Source: Actinomycetota bacterium (GTDB taxonomy: Bacteria > Actinomycetota > AC-67). From it: 35,847 bases of DNA. A program made the translations under genes and the position numbers. The stretch covers positions 1 through 35,847 of the forward strand of contig JAIVGO010000100.1 in assembly GCA_020201525.1 (NCBI GenBank), given 5' to 3'. This document shows, piece after piece, positions 13,684-21,766 of this stretch (positions are counted from its first letter, which is position 1; each line of letters begins with the position of its first letter). The notes under the pieces were generated by a model. It did no database searches, was not told the DNA's origin, and saw only the letters and a list, made by a program, of their open reading frames with translations.

Positions 13684-16600
13684 TCAACCGGAGAGCAGCT
13701 GCAGGATGCCCTGCATGGGGATGGCCACCCAGTCCGGGCGGTTGTTGACCTCGTAGCTGAGCTCGTACACGGCCTTCTCGAGCAGGAACGAGTCGAGCAG
13801 CACGGCGAGCTCCGTCCGGTCGGCGGGAACGAAGCTCGATCCGTCGGCGTTCTCGAGGTAGCTCCCCAGGAATGCCGCCTGGACCCACGCGTTCCAGAAC
13901 CGCAGCCACGGCTCGAGCCGTTCGGGGTGCTCGGGTCGCACGCCACCCGGAGGGCCGTGCAGCAGCGACAGCGCCGCGTAGTGGTACGAGCGGAGCATGC
14001 CGGCGACGTCGCGCATCGCGGAGCGCTTCAACCGCCGCTGCGAGACGGGCCGGGCCGGCTCTCCCTCGAAGTCGATGATCACGAAGTCCTTGCCGGTCCA
14101 CAGAACCTGCCCGAGGTGGTAGTCGCCGTGCGTGCGGATGAGCGTCGCGGTGATGCGCTCGTGCAGCAGCCGCTCGAAGCGCTTGAGGATCTCGTCCTCC
14201 TTGTCCGCGATCTCGGCGGCCTGCGGCATGCGAGCGAGGCGTCCCCGCAGCGTGCGGAACACCTGGCGGGTCATCGTCCGCATCGACTGGTAGGTGGAAC
14301 GACGCTTGAACGGCGTGAACGGCTCGGGCGCGAACGCGGGGTCGTCCGCGTCGGATGCCAGCGCGACGTGCAGCTCGGCCGTCCGCTTGCCGAGGAGCCG
14401 GGCCGACTCGAGATACGCGCCGATCGTCTCGAACGCGAGGTCCGGCGGGCGCAGCGACATCAGGTCGACCGGGCGCATCCGGTCGGGGATCGGGGGATGG
14501 GTGTCGGGGCGGGCCAGCGCCTGTTCCACGAAATCCTCGAGCGCGTCGTGCGTGTACTTCCAGGCGTCGCCCTCGTTCTGCACGTACCCCTGGAGGATGC
14601 CGAGCGTGAGCGGCTCACGGGACCCCCCGACGTACTCCAGGGCACCCGTGGCCGGAGGGATCGCGTCGAACCCGACCCGCTCGGTGAGGAACGCGCCGAT
14701 CTCGAGGTCGGGGTTGAGTCCCTCCTCGAGCCGCCGGAAGAGCTTGAGGATGAGCTTGTCGCCGTAGACGATCGACGTATTGCTCTGCTCGGCCTGCACG
14801 ACCTGAGGCTCGAGCGCGGCGCCCGCCTCCCGCACGATGCGGCGGAGCGACCGGCCGGGCAGCGCCGCCAGGCGTCCCTCCGACCCGGCGATGCGGCGGC
14901 GCCGCACGATCGCGTCCAGCAACGCCATCGAGAAGTCCCTGTCGAAGATGGCGTCGAAGAGCACCACATCGCCCTCCGGCGTGGACAGGCGGGTGATCGC
15001 GGAAAGCTCGTGGATCTCCGCTCCCGGCTCGATGGGCTGCGCCGCGATCGGCAGCACGTAGCTCTCGGGGTCGCCCTCGGCGTACTCCACCTGGACCATG
15101 GCCACGCATGCCTCGCCGCCCGCGTCCCCGGTCGGCACCGGGATCGTCTCCACGATGTGCGCATGCTTCACCCGGCGCGCCTTGCCCCCGAACCACCGGC
15201 GAGTGGGCAGGTACCGCGGCAGCGCCGTCTCCAGCTGATTGCGGGCCCGGCCCGTGAACACCCGCTGCCACGGGCCGTTCACCGTGATCGTGGGCGGATC
15301 CCACGGCTCGCCGGCCCTCACCTCCTCCGGCTGGGCCTGCAGCGCGAACCAGTAGAACCCGTGCGGCGAGAGTGTCAGGAAGTACGGGAGCTCCCCGATC
15401 TTCGGGAACTCCGTGCCCCCGAACAGCTCGACCGGCACCATCTCCCGGTACTGCGAGAGGTCGAGCTCCACGTACTGCGCATGCCGCGACAGGTTCACCA
15501 CCACGAGGATCCGCTCGTCGCCGAAGGAGCGCAGGTAGGTGAGCACCTTGCGGTTCTCCGGGTACAGGAACTCGAGTGAGCCGCGGCCGAAGGCCTGGTA
15601 GCGCTTGCGAAGCGCGACCATCCGTTTCGTCCACCACAGCAGGGAGTTCGGGTTGGCCTGCTGCGACTCCACGTTGATCGACTCGGCGTGGTACTCGGGA
15701 TCGATGATCACCGGCGCGTACAGCCGCTGCGGGTTGGCCTTCGAGAACCCCCCGTTGCGGTCGGCCGACCACTGCATCGGCGTGCGGACGCCGTTGCGGT
15801 CGCCGAGGTAGATGTTGTCGCCCATGCCGAGCTCGTCGCCGTAGTAGACGACCGGCGTCCCGGGCATCGAGAACAGCAGGCCGTTCATCATCTCGATGAG
15901 GCGGCGGTCGTTGCCGAGGAGCGGCGCGAGACGGCGGCGGATCCCGAGGTTGATGCGAGCCTGAGGATCCTGGGCGTACACGCGGTACATGTAGTCGCGC
16001 TCCTCGTCGGTGACCATCTCGAGCGTGAGCTCGTCGTGGTTGCGCAGGAACAGCGCCCACTGCGCGACTTCCGGGACCTGCGGCGTCTGCGACATGATGT
16101 CGATGATCGGGAAGCGGTCCTCCATGCGCGTGGCCATGAACATGCGCGGCATGAGCGGGAAGTGGAACGCCATGTGGCACACGTCGCCGTCGCCGAAGTA
16201 GGCCACGGCGTCCTCCGGCCACTGGTTCGCCTCGGCCAGGAGCATGCGGTCGTCGAACCGGTGGTCGACGTGGGCGCGAAGCTCACGCAGGAACCCCAGC
16301 GTCTCCGGGAGGTTCTCGCAGTTCGTCCCCTCCCGCTCGAACAGATACGGGACGGCGTCGAGTCGCATGCCGTCCACGCCCATCTCCATCCAGAAGTCGA
16401 CGACCTCGAACATGGCCCGGCGGACCTCGGGGTTGTCGAAGTTGAGATCCGGCTGATGGGAGTAGAAGCGGTGCCAGTAGTACTGCTGCGCGACGGGATC
16501 CCACGCCCAGTTCGACGACTCGAAGTCCTTGAAGATGATGCGGGCGTCGCCGTAGCGATCCGGGCTGTCGCTCCACATGTAGAAGTCCCGGGCCGGCGAG

Positions 16601-16989
16601 CCGGGCTTCGAGCGGCGCGCCCGCTGGAACCAGGGGTGCTGGTCGCTCGTGTGGTTGAGCACGAGCTCGGTGATCACGCGCAGCCCGCGGCGGTGGGCCT
16701 CGCGCAGCAGCTGCCTGAAGTCGCGAAGCGTGCCGTACTGCGGATGGATCTGCTTGTAGGCCGCGATGTCGTAGCCGTCGTCGCGCAGGGGCGAGGGATA
16801 GAAGGGCAGGAGCCACACGGCGGTCACGCCGAGGTCCTGGATGTAGTCGAGCTTCTGGATCAGGCCCTTGAGATCGCCGATGCCGTCGGCGTTGGAATCG
16901 TGGAACGCGCGGACGTGCAGCTCGTACACGACCGCGTCCTTGTACCAGAGCGACGGAGCGGGTTCGGTTCGTGCCCTGGGCGCCTCCAT
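13684..16989 (-). CDS. treS: Trehalose synthase (maltose alpha-D-glucosyltransferase) fused to maltokinase
   Basis: This 1101-residue fusion isomerises trehalose to maltose and then phosphorylates maltose to maltose-1-phosphate, the GlgE substrate. Residues 1 to about 550 are TreS: LWYKDAVVYELHVRAFHDSN, WLLPFYPSPLRDDGYDIA, VITELVLNHTSDQHPWFQ, the nucleophile motif MRLDAVPYLFEREG (Asp211), LLAEANQWPEDA and LRNHDELTLEM. From about residue 590 the maltokinase starts (LPTRRWFGGKARR). It has VYGDKLILKLFRR and the kinase catalytic loop HGDYHLGQVLW from His954, with the metal-binding IIDFEGEP just after. ATG 16989 has GGGAGG four bases upstream and lies eight bases after the glgE stop. TreS-maltokinase fusions are known in many actinobacteria; both halves look intact. 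Confidence 0.96.
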   Translation of the reverse strand: MEAPRARTEPAPSLWYKDAVVYELHVRAFHDSNADGIGDLKGLIQKLDYIQDLGVTAVWLLPFYPSPLRDDGYDIAAYKQIHPQYGTLRDFRQLLREAHRRGLRVITELVLNHTSDQHPWFQRARRSKPGSPARDFYMWSDSPDRYGDARIIFKDFESSNWAWDPVAQQYYWHRFYSHQPDLNFDNPEVRRAMFEVVDFWMEMGVDGMRLDAVPYLFEREGTNCENLPETLGFLRELRAHVDHRFDDRMLLAEANQWPEDAVAYFGDGDVCHMAFHFPLMPRMFMATRMEDRFPIIDIMSQTPQVPEVAQWALFLRNHDELTLEMVTDEERDYMYRVYAQDPQARINLGIRRRLAPLLGNDRRLIEMMNGLLFSMPGTPVVYYGDELGMGDNIYLGDRNGVRTPMQWSADRNGGFSKANPQRLYAPVIIDPEYHAESINVESQQANPNSLLWWTKRMVALRKRYQAFGRGSLEFLYPENRKVLTYLRSFGDERILVVVNLSRHAQYVELDLSQYREMVPVELFGGTEFPKIGELPYFLTLSPHGFYWFALQAQPEEVRAGEPWDPPTITVNGPWQRVFTGRARNQLETALPRYLPTRRWFGGKARRVKHAHIVETIPVPTGDAGGEACVAMVQVEYAEGDPESYVLPIAAQPIEPGAEIHELSAITRLSTPEGDVVLFDAIFDRDFSMALLDAIVRRRRIAGSEGRLAALPGRSLRRIVREAGAALEPQVVQAEQSNTSIVYGDKLILKLFRRLEEGLNPDLEIGAFLTERVGFDAIPPATGALEYVGGSREPLTLGILQGYVQNEGDAWKYTHDALEDFVEQALARPDTHPPIPDRMRPVDLMSLRPPDLAFETIGAYLESARLLGKRTAELHVALASDADDPAFAPEPFTPFKRRSTYQSMRTMTRQVFRTLRGRLARMPQAAEIADKEDEILKRFERLLHERITATLIRTHGDYHLGQVLWTGKDFVIIDFEGEPARPVSQRRLKRSAMRDVAGMLRSYHYAALSLLHGPPGGVRPEHPERLEPWLRFWNAWVQAAFLGSYLENADGSSFVPADRTELAVLLDSFLLEKAVYELSYEVNNRPDWVAIPMQGILQLLSG

Positions 16990-16997
16990 CGACCTCC

Positions 16998-18992
16998 CTA
17001 GAGGTAGTACTCGAAGTCGTGCTCGTTGCGGACGTGGTGACGGATCCGGAACACGTGCGCCGGCACCACGTGCGGGTTGAGTTCGACGAAGTTGTGCTCG
17101 CCCTCCCACAGGAACCGGGCGTCGGTGAGCAGATCGTGGACCTGGAACGACCCCGACGGGTCGAGCCCGAGGTCGGCCAGCGGAAGGCCCAGCCATCCCG
17201 ACTGCGTGTGCCCGGGATCGAGGTTCACCACCATCACGATCACGTTGTCGCGGTCCTCGGTGAACTTCGTGTACGCGATGAGCTGGTCATTGTCGATCGG
17301 CAGGAACCACAGGCGCTCGTTCGACTGCAGCGCAGCGTTCTCCCTGCGGATGCGGTTCACCCGCGCGATGAACGGCGCCAGCGAGTCGTCCCGGTCGAGA
17401 TCCCAGTGCCGGATCTCGTACTTCTCGGAGTGCAGGTACTCCTCGGACCCCGGCCGGATCGGCTCGTGCTCCATCAGCTCGAACGCCGGCCCGTAGATGC
17501 CGTAGCTCGCGCCCAGCGTCGCGGCGAGCACGAGGCGGTTCATGAAGGCCGGACGACCGCCGAGCTGCAGGTACTCGTTGAGGATGTCCGGAGTGTTCGG
17601 CCACAGGTTCGGCCGGAAGTACTCCCGCACCTCGGTCCGCGTGAGCTCCGTGAGGTACTCGATGAGATCGTGCTTCGTGTTGCGCCACGCGAAGTACGTG
17701 TAGCTCTGCGTGAACCCCGCCTTGGCCAGGCGATACATGACCTTCGGCCGCGTGAACGCCTCGGACAGGAACACGATCTCGGGGTGGTCGCGCTTGACCT
17801 CACCGATCAGCCACTCCCAGAACCGGAACGGCTTCGTGTGCGGGTTGTCGACGCGGAAGATGCGAACGCCGTGCCCGATCCAGAACTCGACCACGCTCTT
17901 GAGCTCGTCCCACAGCTCACGCCATGACTCCGACTCGAAGTCGAGGGGGTAGATGTCCTCGTACCGCTTCGGTGGGTTCTCGGCGAACTGCACCGTGCCG
18001 TCCGGGCGGTGCTTGAACCACTCCGGGTTCGTCTTGACGTACGGGTGATCCGGGGAGCACTGGAACGCGACGTCCAGCGCGACCTCGATGCCGTGGCGGT
18101 CGCGGGCCGTCGCGACGAGATGATCGAAGTCCTCGATCGTTCCCAGGTCCGGATGCACGGCCTTGTGGCCGCCCTCCCCCGATCCGATGCCCCACGGGCT
18201 GCCGGGGTCGCGCTGCCCGGCGTGCGACGTGTTGTTCGGGCCCTTGCGGTTGGTGTGCCCGATGGGATGGATGGGCGGCAGGTACAGCACGTCGAATCCC
18301 AGGTCCTCGACGTACCCCAGGCGAGCCTCGACGTCCTTGAAGGTGCCGTGCCGTCCGGGCGTCGGCGCCGTCGAGCGAGGGAAGAGCTCGTACCAGGTGC
18401 TGAACCTGGCGTCCGGCGGATCCACCAGCACCTCGAGCTCGCGCTCGTACGTCACGGCCTCGGAGCGATCCGGGGCGCGAGCCACGAGCGCGGCCAGCTC
18501 GTCGTCGAGCGCGGCGTCGACGTCGCCGTCCTTCACCAGGGTGCAGAACCGGCGGAGCTCGCGGCCGACGCCGCCCTTGCCGCGGCGGATGGCGCGCTCC
18601 ACGAGCTCGGCGCCGGTCAGGATGTCCACAGAGACGTCCTGTCCGGCCTCGACCTTCCTGCCGAAGTCCCGGCGCCACGACGCGAAGCGGTCGACCCACC
18701 CGCGGACCGTGAAGCGGTACCGGCCCAGGTCGGTCACTGGGAACCGCCCCTGCCACCGGTCGTTCTCCACGTGAGCCATCGGGGCGTCGAGCCAGTCCCG
18801 ATCCTGGGCGCGCCGGAACCGGATCTCGGCTGCGAGCACGTCGTGGCCGTCGCAGAACACGTCGGCCTCCACCAGCACGTCCTCGCCCACCGAGCGCTTC
18901 GCCGGGAAGCGGCCGGCGTCGATCTCCGGCGTGACGCGCTCGATCACGACCCGGCGCCTCCCGTTCCGGGGGTTGCTCACGTCTGCGGCCAT
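16998..18992 (-). CDS. glgE: Alpha-1,4-glucan:maltose-1-phosphate maltosyltransferase
   Basis: GlgE adds maltosyl units from alpha-maltose-1-phosphate to the non-reducing end of alpha-1,4-glucan (GH13 subfamily 3). The 664-residue protein begins with RRVVIERVTPEIDAGRFP. It has LYLPPIHPIGHTNRKGPNN and GSPWGIGSGEGGHKAVHPDL, both strongly diagnostic. The nucleophile motif is RIFRVDNPHTKPFRFWEW (Asp382) and the acid/base is FLSEAFTRPKVM (Glu411). The 29-residue spacing between the two equals the Asp394/Glu423 spacing known for the Streptomyces enzyme. ATG 18992 is the first gene of the operon; GTG 18995 is directly adjacent, and only a weak AGG lies upstream. The gene is divergent from the hydrolase at 19067, leaving 74 bases for both promoters. 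I could not identify convincing -10/-35 boxes there. Confidence 0.96.
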   Translation of the reverse strand: MAADVSNPRNGRRRVVIERVTPEIDAGRFPAKRSVGEDVLVEADVFCDGHDVLAAEIRFRRAQDRDWLDAPMAHVENDRWQGRFPVTDLGRYRFTVRGWVDRFASWRRDFGRKVEAGQDVSVDILTGAELVERAIRRGKGGVGRELRRFCTLVKDGDVDAALDDELAALVARAPDRSEAVTYERELEVLVDPPDARFSTWYELFPRSTAPTPGRHGTFKDVEARLGYVEDLGFDVLYLPPIHPIGHTNRKGPNNTSHAGQRDPGSPWGIGSGEGGHKAVHPDLGTIEDFDHLVATARDRHGIEVALDVAFQCSPDHPYVKTNPEWFKHRPDGTVQFAENPPKRYEDIYPLDFESESWRELWDELKSVVEFWIGHGVRIFRVDNPHTKPFRFWEWLIGEVKRDHPEIVFLSEAFTRPKVMYRLAKAGFTQSYTYFAWRNTKHDLIEYLTELTRTEVREYFRPNLWPNTPDILNEYLQLGGRPAFMNRLVLAATLGASYGIYGPAFELMEHEPIRPGSEEYLHSEKYEIRHWDLDRDDSLAPFIARVNRIRRENAALQSNERLWFLPIDNDQLIAYTKFTEDRDNVIVMVVNLDPGHTQSGWLGLPLADLGLDPSGSFQVHDLLTDARFLWEGEHNFVELNPHVVPAHVFRIRHHVRNEHDFEYYL

Positions 18993-19066
18993 CACCGGCA
19001 ACCTATCGCACGCCCCCCCGCTCCCACGAAACCGTGCCCGGGATGCGGCCGGTCTACGCTCGGAGC

Positions 19067-19717
19067 GTGACGGAGCGGGAGATCCTGATCGACGCACGCG
19101 GAGCCGCTCTGGCCGGCGATCTCTCGGTGCCGGACGGCGCGCGAGGCGTGGTGACGTTCGCCCACGGCTCGGGCAGCAGCCGCCACAGCCCGAGGAACCG
19201 GGCGGTGGCGACCGCCATGCAGCAGCGCGGGTTCGCCACGCTGCTCATGGACCTCCTCACCGAGGACGAGGAGCGCCAGGAAGCGCGCGCCGGCCACCAG
19301 GGGTTCGACATCGAGCTGCTGGCCCAGCGGCTGGCGGCCGCGATCGACGGACTGCCGTCGCTGGCGCCGGGCCTTCCGATCGGCCTGTTCGGCGCGAGCA
19401 CCGGCGCCGCGGCGGCGCTGGCGGCGGCGGCCGTCAGGCCCGCGATCGGTGCGGTCGTCTCCCGCGGCGGGCGACCGGACCTGGCCGGCGACGTCCTCGG
19501 CGACGTATCGGCTCCGACACTGCTGATCGTGGGAGCGCGCGACGACCAGGTGCTGGAGCTGAATCGCCAGGCGATGTCGCGGATGCGGTGCCAGGTCTCC
19601 CTCGAGATCGTTCCCGGCGCAGCGCATCTGTTCGAGGAGCCCGGCGCCCTCGAGGAGGTCTCCCGGCTCGCCGGGGATTGGTTCGAGCTGGCGGTCGGAT
19701 TCGAACCGACGACCTAG
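19067..19717 (+). CDS. Alpha/beta hydrolase (dienelactone-hydrolase-like)
   Basis: This 216-residue protein has the alpha/beta-hydrolase order. An oxyanion-side motif FAHGSGSSRHSPRN comes first, then the nucleophile elbow GLFGASTGAAAALAA with the serine in GASTG. The acid region LIVGARDDQVLELN and the histidine region PGAAHLFEEPG complete a catalytic triad. Such proteins cleave esters or lactones in the cytosol; the substrate is unknown. The GTG at 19067 is chosen because conservation appears to begin at TEREILIDARG; ATG 19043 is possible. The natural fold should end near SRLAGDWF. The last ten residues (ELAVGFEPTT) are antisense to the tRNA-Thr gene, where the TAG stop lies. The gene is divergent from glgE and convergent with rlmB. 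Confidence 0.85.
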   Translation: MTEREILIDARGAALAGDLSVPDGARGVVTFAHGSGSSRHSPRNRAVATAMQQRGFATLLMDLLTEDEERQEARAGHQGFDIELLAQRLAAAIDGLPSLAPGLPIGLFGASTGAAAALAAAAVRPAIGAVVSRGGRPDLAGDVLGDVSAPTLLIVGARDDQVLELNRQAMSRMRCQVSLEIVPGAAHLFEEPGALEEVSRLAGDWFELAVGFEPTT

Positions 19718-19759
19718 CGATTACAAATCGCTTGCGCTACCGGACTGCGCCACGCCAGC
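19686..19759 (-). tRNA. tRNA-Thr (anticodon TGT)
   Basis: Read on the minus strand, the cloverleaf is complete over 74 bases including the discriminator base. The acceptor arms GCTGGCG and CGCCAGC pair perfectly, and the D-arm is GCGC/GCGC around AGTCCGGTA. The anticodon stem AGCGA/TCGCT holds loop TTTGTAA with anticodon TGT (19725-19723). The variable loop AGGTC is followed by the T-arm GTCGG-TTCGAAT-CCGAC. TGT reads ACA threonine codons. No CCA is encoded after the discriminator T. The 5' half is inside the 3' end of rlmB (same strand) and the 3' half is inside the opposite-strand hydrolase gene. I see no separate promoter or terminator, so it is probably processed from the ispD-ispF-rlmB transcript. 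Confidence 0.97.
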
Positions 19760-20575
19760 GTCCTCCGAGTCTACGCGCTCGCTCTGCCGATCCATGGATG
19801 GAAGGACGTAGGCGAACAGCGCCGCGGCGAGTGCGGCCGACGCGTTGAGCGACTCCACCCGCCCGCGCATCGGAAGGGACACCAGGATGTCGCACCCCTC
19901 TCGGACCAGACGCGACAGACCGGCACCCTCGGACCCGATGACCAGGGCCGCCGCACTCTCGGGCCCGGGCGCGTCGTAGATGGTTGCGCGGGCCGACCCG
20001 TCGAGCCCGATCACCGTGACCCCCCGGTCCTTCAGGTTCTCGAGGGTCCGTCGGAGGTTGGTGACTCGCGCGAGCGGGAGATGCAGCAGCGCGCCGGCCG
20101 AGGCCCGGATGGCCGCGGGGGAGATGCCGGCCGAGCGCCGCTCGCGGGTCACCATCACCCTGACCCCGGCCGCCTCGGCCGCGCGGGCGGCAGCGCCGAG
20201 ATTGTGCGGATCGGTCACGCCGTCCAGCACCACGAGGATGTCGCGCGGGCCGAAGGATCGCTGCAGGATGTCGGACTCGCGGAGCTCGCGGGGGAGGTGC
20301 ACCCGCGCCGCGACGCCGTGATGGTCGGTCCCCATCCCGTCCAGCGTCGACCGGGGGACCTCGCGCGGCTCGAGTCCGGCCTGCTCGGCGGCATCGAGCA
20401 CGCCGCGCAGCGCAGGCGTGGATCGCACCCACCCGCCGACGAGCACCTCCCTGGCCAGCCCGCCGCGGATCGCTTCGGCCACGGCTCTGCGGCCGGTGAT
20501 CCACAGCGGCTCGTCGCGGCGGTCCGGCCCGCGACGGGTTCCGTTGCGTCGTTCCGACGTGCGCCGGGGCTTCAC
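19721..20575 (-). CDS. rlmB: 23S rRNA (guanosine-2'-O-)-methyltransferase RlmB (SpoU/TrmH family)
   Basis: This 284-residue SPOUT methyltransferase uses SAM to methylate the 2'-O of a guanosine in 23S rRNA, as in the RlmB family. After a basic N-terminus (KPRRTSERRNGTRR) comes the substrate-binding domain starting LWITGRRAVAEAI. The three SpoU motifs follow: VVLDGVTDPHNLGAAARAAE, ALVIGSEGAGLS and SLPMRGRVESLNASAALA, which form the knot. GTG 20575 overlaps the ispF stop as GTGA. The fold should end near LFAYVL. The remaining tail runs into the tRNA-Thr gene, so AGVAQSGSASDL is translated from tRNA sequence and the TAA stop is in the anticodon loop. A tRNA-type 2'-O-methyltransferase of the same superfamily is a less likely reading. 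Confidence 0.9.
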   Translation of the reverse strand: MKPRRTSERRNGTRRGPDRRDEPLWITGRRAVAEAIRGGLAREVLVGGWVRSTPALRGVLDAAEQAGLEPREVPRSTLDGMGTDHHGVAARVHLPRELRESDILQRSFGPRDILVVLDGVTDPHNLGAAARAAEAAGVRVMVTRERRSAGISPAAIRASAGALLHLPLARVTNLRRTLENLKDRGVTVIGLDGSARATIYDAPGPESAAALVIGSEGAGLSRLVREGCDILVSLPMRGRVESLNASAALAAALFAYVLPSMDRQSERVDSEDAGVAQSGSASDL

Positions 20576-21048
20576 GCGAGGTCCAGGACGGCCAGCGCGA
20601 TGCACCCGACGCCCTCGCCGGTGAGCCCGAGTCCCTCCGGCCGGGTGGCCTTCACCGAAGTTCGGTCCGGGGTCGTTCCGAGGACCCGAGCGAGGTTCAC
20701 GCGCATCTCGTCCCGGATGGGAGCGACGGCCGGGCGCTCGGCGATCACCGTGATGTCGCACGAGCTCACGGCGCATCCGCCATCCCGGGCCATCGCCACG
20801 ACGCGACCGAGCAGGTCGAGCCCGCCGATCCCCTCGAAGGCGGAGTCGGTCTCGGGGAAATGCTGGCCGATGTCACCGAGGCCCGCCGCGCCGAGCACGG
20901 CATCCGCCACAGCATGGCAGACCACGTCGCCGTCGGAGTGACCGGCGAGCCCCGGCGCGTCGGGGATGGTGACGCCACCGAGATGCAGCGTCCGCCCCTC
21001 CTGGGCCGCGTGAACGTCGAACCCGAGCCCGACGCGTGTCTCACTCAT
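20572..21048 (-). CDS. ispF: 2-C-methyl-D-erythritol 2,4-cyclodiphosphate synthase
   Basis: IspF catalyses cyclisation of CDP-methylerythritol 2-phosphate in the MEP isoprenoid pathway. The protein has 158 residues, the usual trimer-forming size. Metal ligands are visible as Asp11 and His13 in GLGFDVHAA and His45 in GHSDGDVVCHAVADA. GDIGQHFPETD and VKATRPEGLGLTGEGVGC are the other signature segments. ATG 21048 lies eight bases inside the 3' end of ispD, the normal partner in this pathway, and its own stop overlaps the rlmB start as GTGA. No residue of the active site appears altered. Confidence 0.97.
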   Translation of the reverse strand: MSETRVGLGFDVHAAQEGRTLHLGGVTIPDAPGLAGHSDGDVVCHAVADAVLGAAGLGDIGQHFPETDSAFEGIGGLDLLGRVVAMARDGGCAVSSCDITVIAERPAVAPIRDEMRVNLARVLGTTPDRTSVKATRPEGLGLTGEGVGCIALAVLDLA

Positions 21049-21766
21049 GCGTGGCGCGAGCGCCGGGGTACAGGACGTAGAGCTCGGCCCGGGCCAGGTC
21101 GTCCGGGGACGTGATCTTGAAGTTCACGGGCTCGCCGGCGATGACCCGCACGCGGTGTCCGGCCCACTCGAGCAGCTCCGCATCGTCGGTCGAGCGGACG
21201 CCGGCCGCCGCGGCCCGCAGGTGCACCTCCCGCAACACGCGGGCCACGAAGGCCTGGGGGGTCTGGGCGAGCCGCAGGCCGTCGCGGGGAACCGTGGACT
21301 CCACGAAACCGTCCCCGACGCGCTTGACGGTGTCCGCGGGCGCGAGCGCCGAGATCGCTCCCTCCGCCTCCGCGAGCCCCGCGATGACCGAGGAGAACAG
21401 CTCGGGGGCAGCGAAAGGTCGCGCCGCGTCGTGACAGACGACCACCTCCACCGTGGGAGGGATCTCCTGCAGGGCGACGAGCACGGACTCCTGCCGGCTC
21501 CTTCCTCCGGCGATGACCCTGACCTCCTTCGGGCCCGGCGCCATCCCGGCGGCGCGGGCCTCGAAGCCCTCCGGCACGGCCACCACGAGCGACGAGACCT
21601 CGGGACACGCCGCGGCGGCCTGCATCGCGATCTCGAGGATGGTCCGTCCTCCGATCTCCAGGAACGCCTTCGGGCCCTGTCCGATGCGTTCGCCCTCGCC
21701 CGCTGCCAGCACGATGGCCACCACGCCGGCAGCCCGGTCGCCGGAACCCGGGCCGGCGCGCGTCAC
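21041..21766 (-). CDS. ispD: 2-C-methyl-D-erythritol 4-phosphate cytidylyltransferase
   Basis: IspD attaches CMP from CTP to methylerythritol 4-phosphate in the MEP pathway. The 241-residue protein has the nucleotide-binding loop AIVLAAGEGERIGQGPKAF, then VVAVPEGF, GGRSRQESVLVAL and VVCHDAARPF, all typical. Late motifs DTVKRV and LAQTPQAFVARVL are also present. GTG 21766 overlaps the stop of the PIN-TRAM gene as GTGA, so it is probably translated by coupling. An in-frame GTG at 21724 (VVAIVLAAG) would remove a non-conserved 14-residue start and is a reasonable alternative. It overlaps ispF by eight bases, making PIN-TRAM/ispD/ispF/rlmB one transcription unit. Confidence 0.96.
   Translation of the reverse strand: MTRAGPGSGDRAAGVVAIVLAAGEGERIGQGPKAFLEIGGRTILEIAMQAAAACPEVSSLVVAVPEGFEARAAGMAPGPKEVRVIAGGRSRQESVLVALQEIPPTVEVVVCHDAARPFAAPELFSSVIAGLAEAEGAISALAPADTVKRVGDGFVESTVPRDGLRLAQTPQAFVARVLREVHLRAAAAGVRSTDDAELLEWAGHRVRVIAGEPVNFKITSPDDLARAELYVLYPGARATHE

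Noticed and set aside
18993-19066. Promoter boxes for glgE and the divergent hydrolase
   Set aside because: Only weak TA-containing hexamers occur; none has a properly spaced -35 partner.
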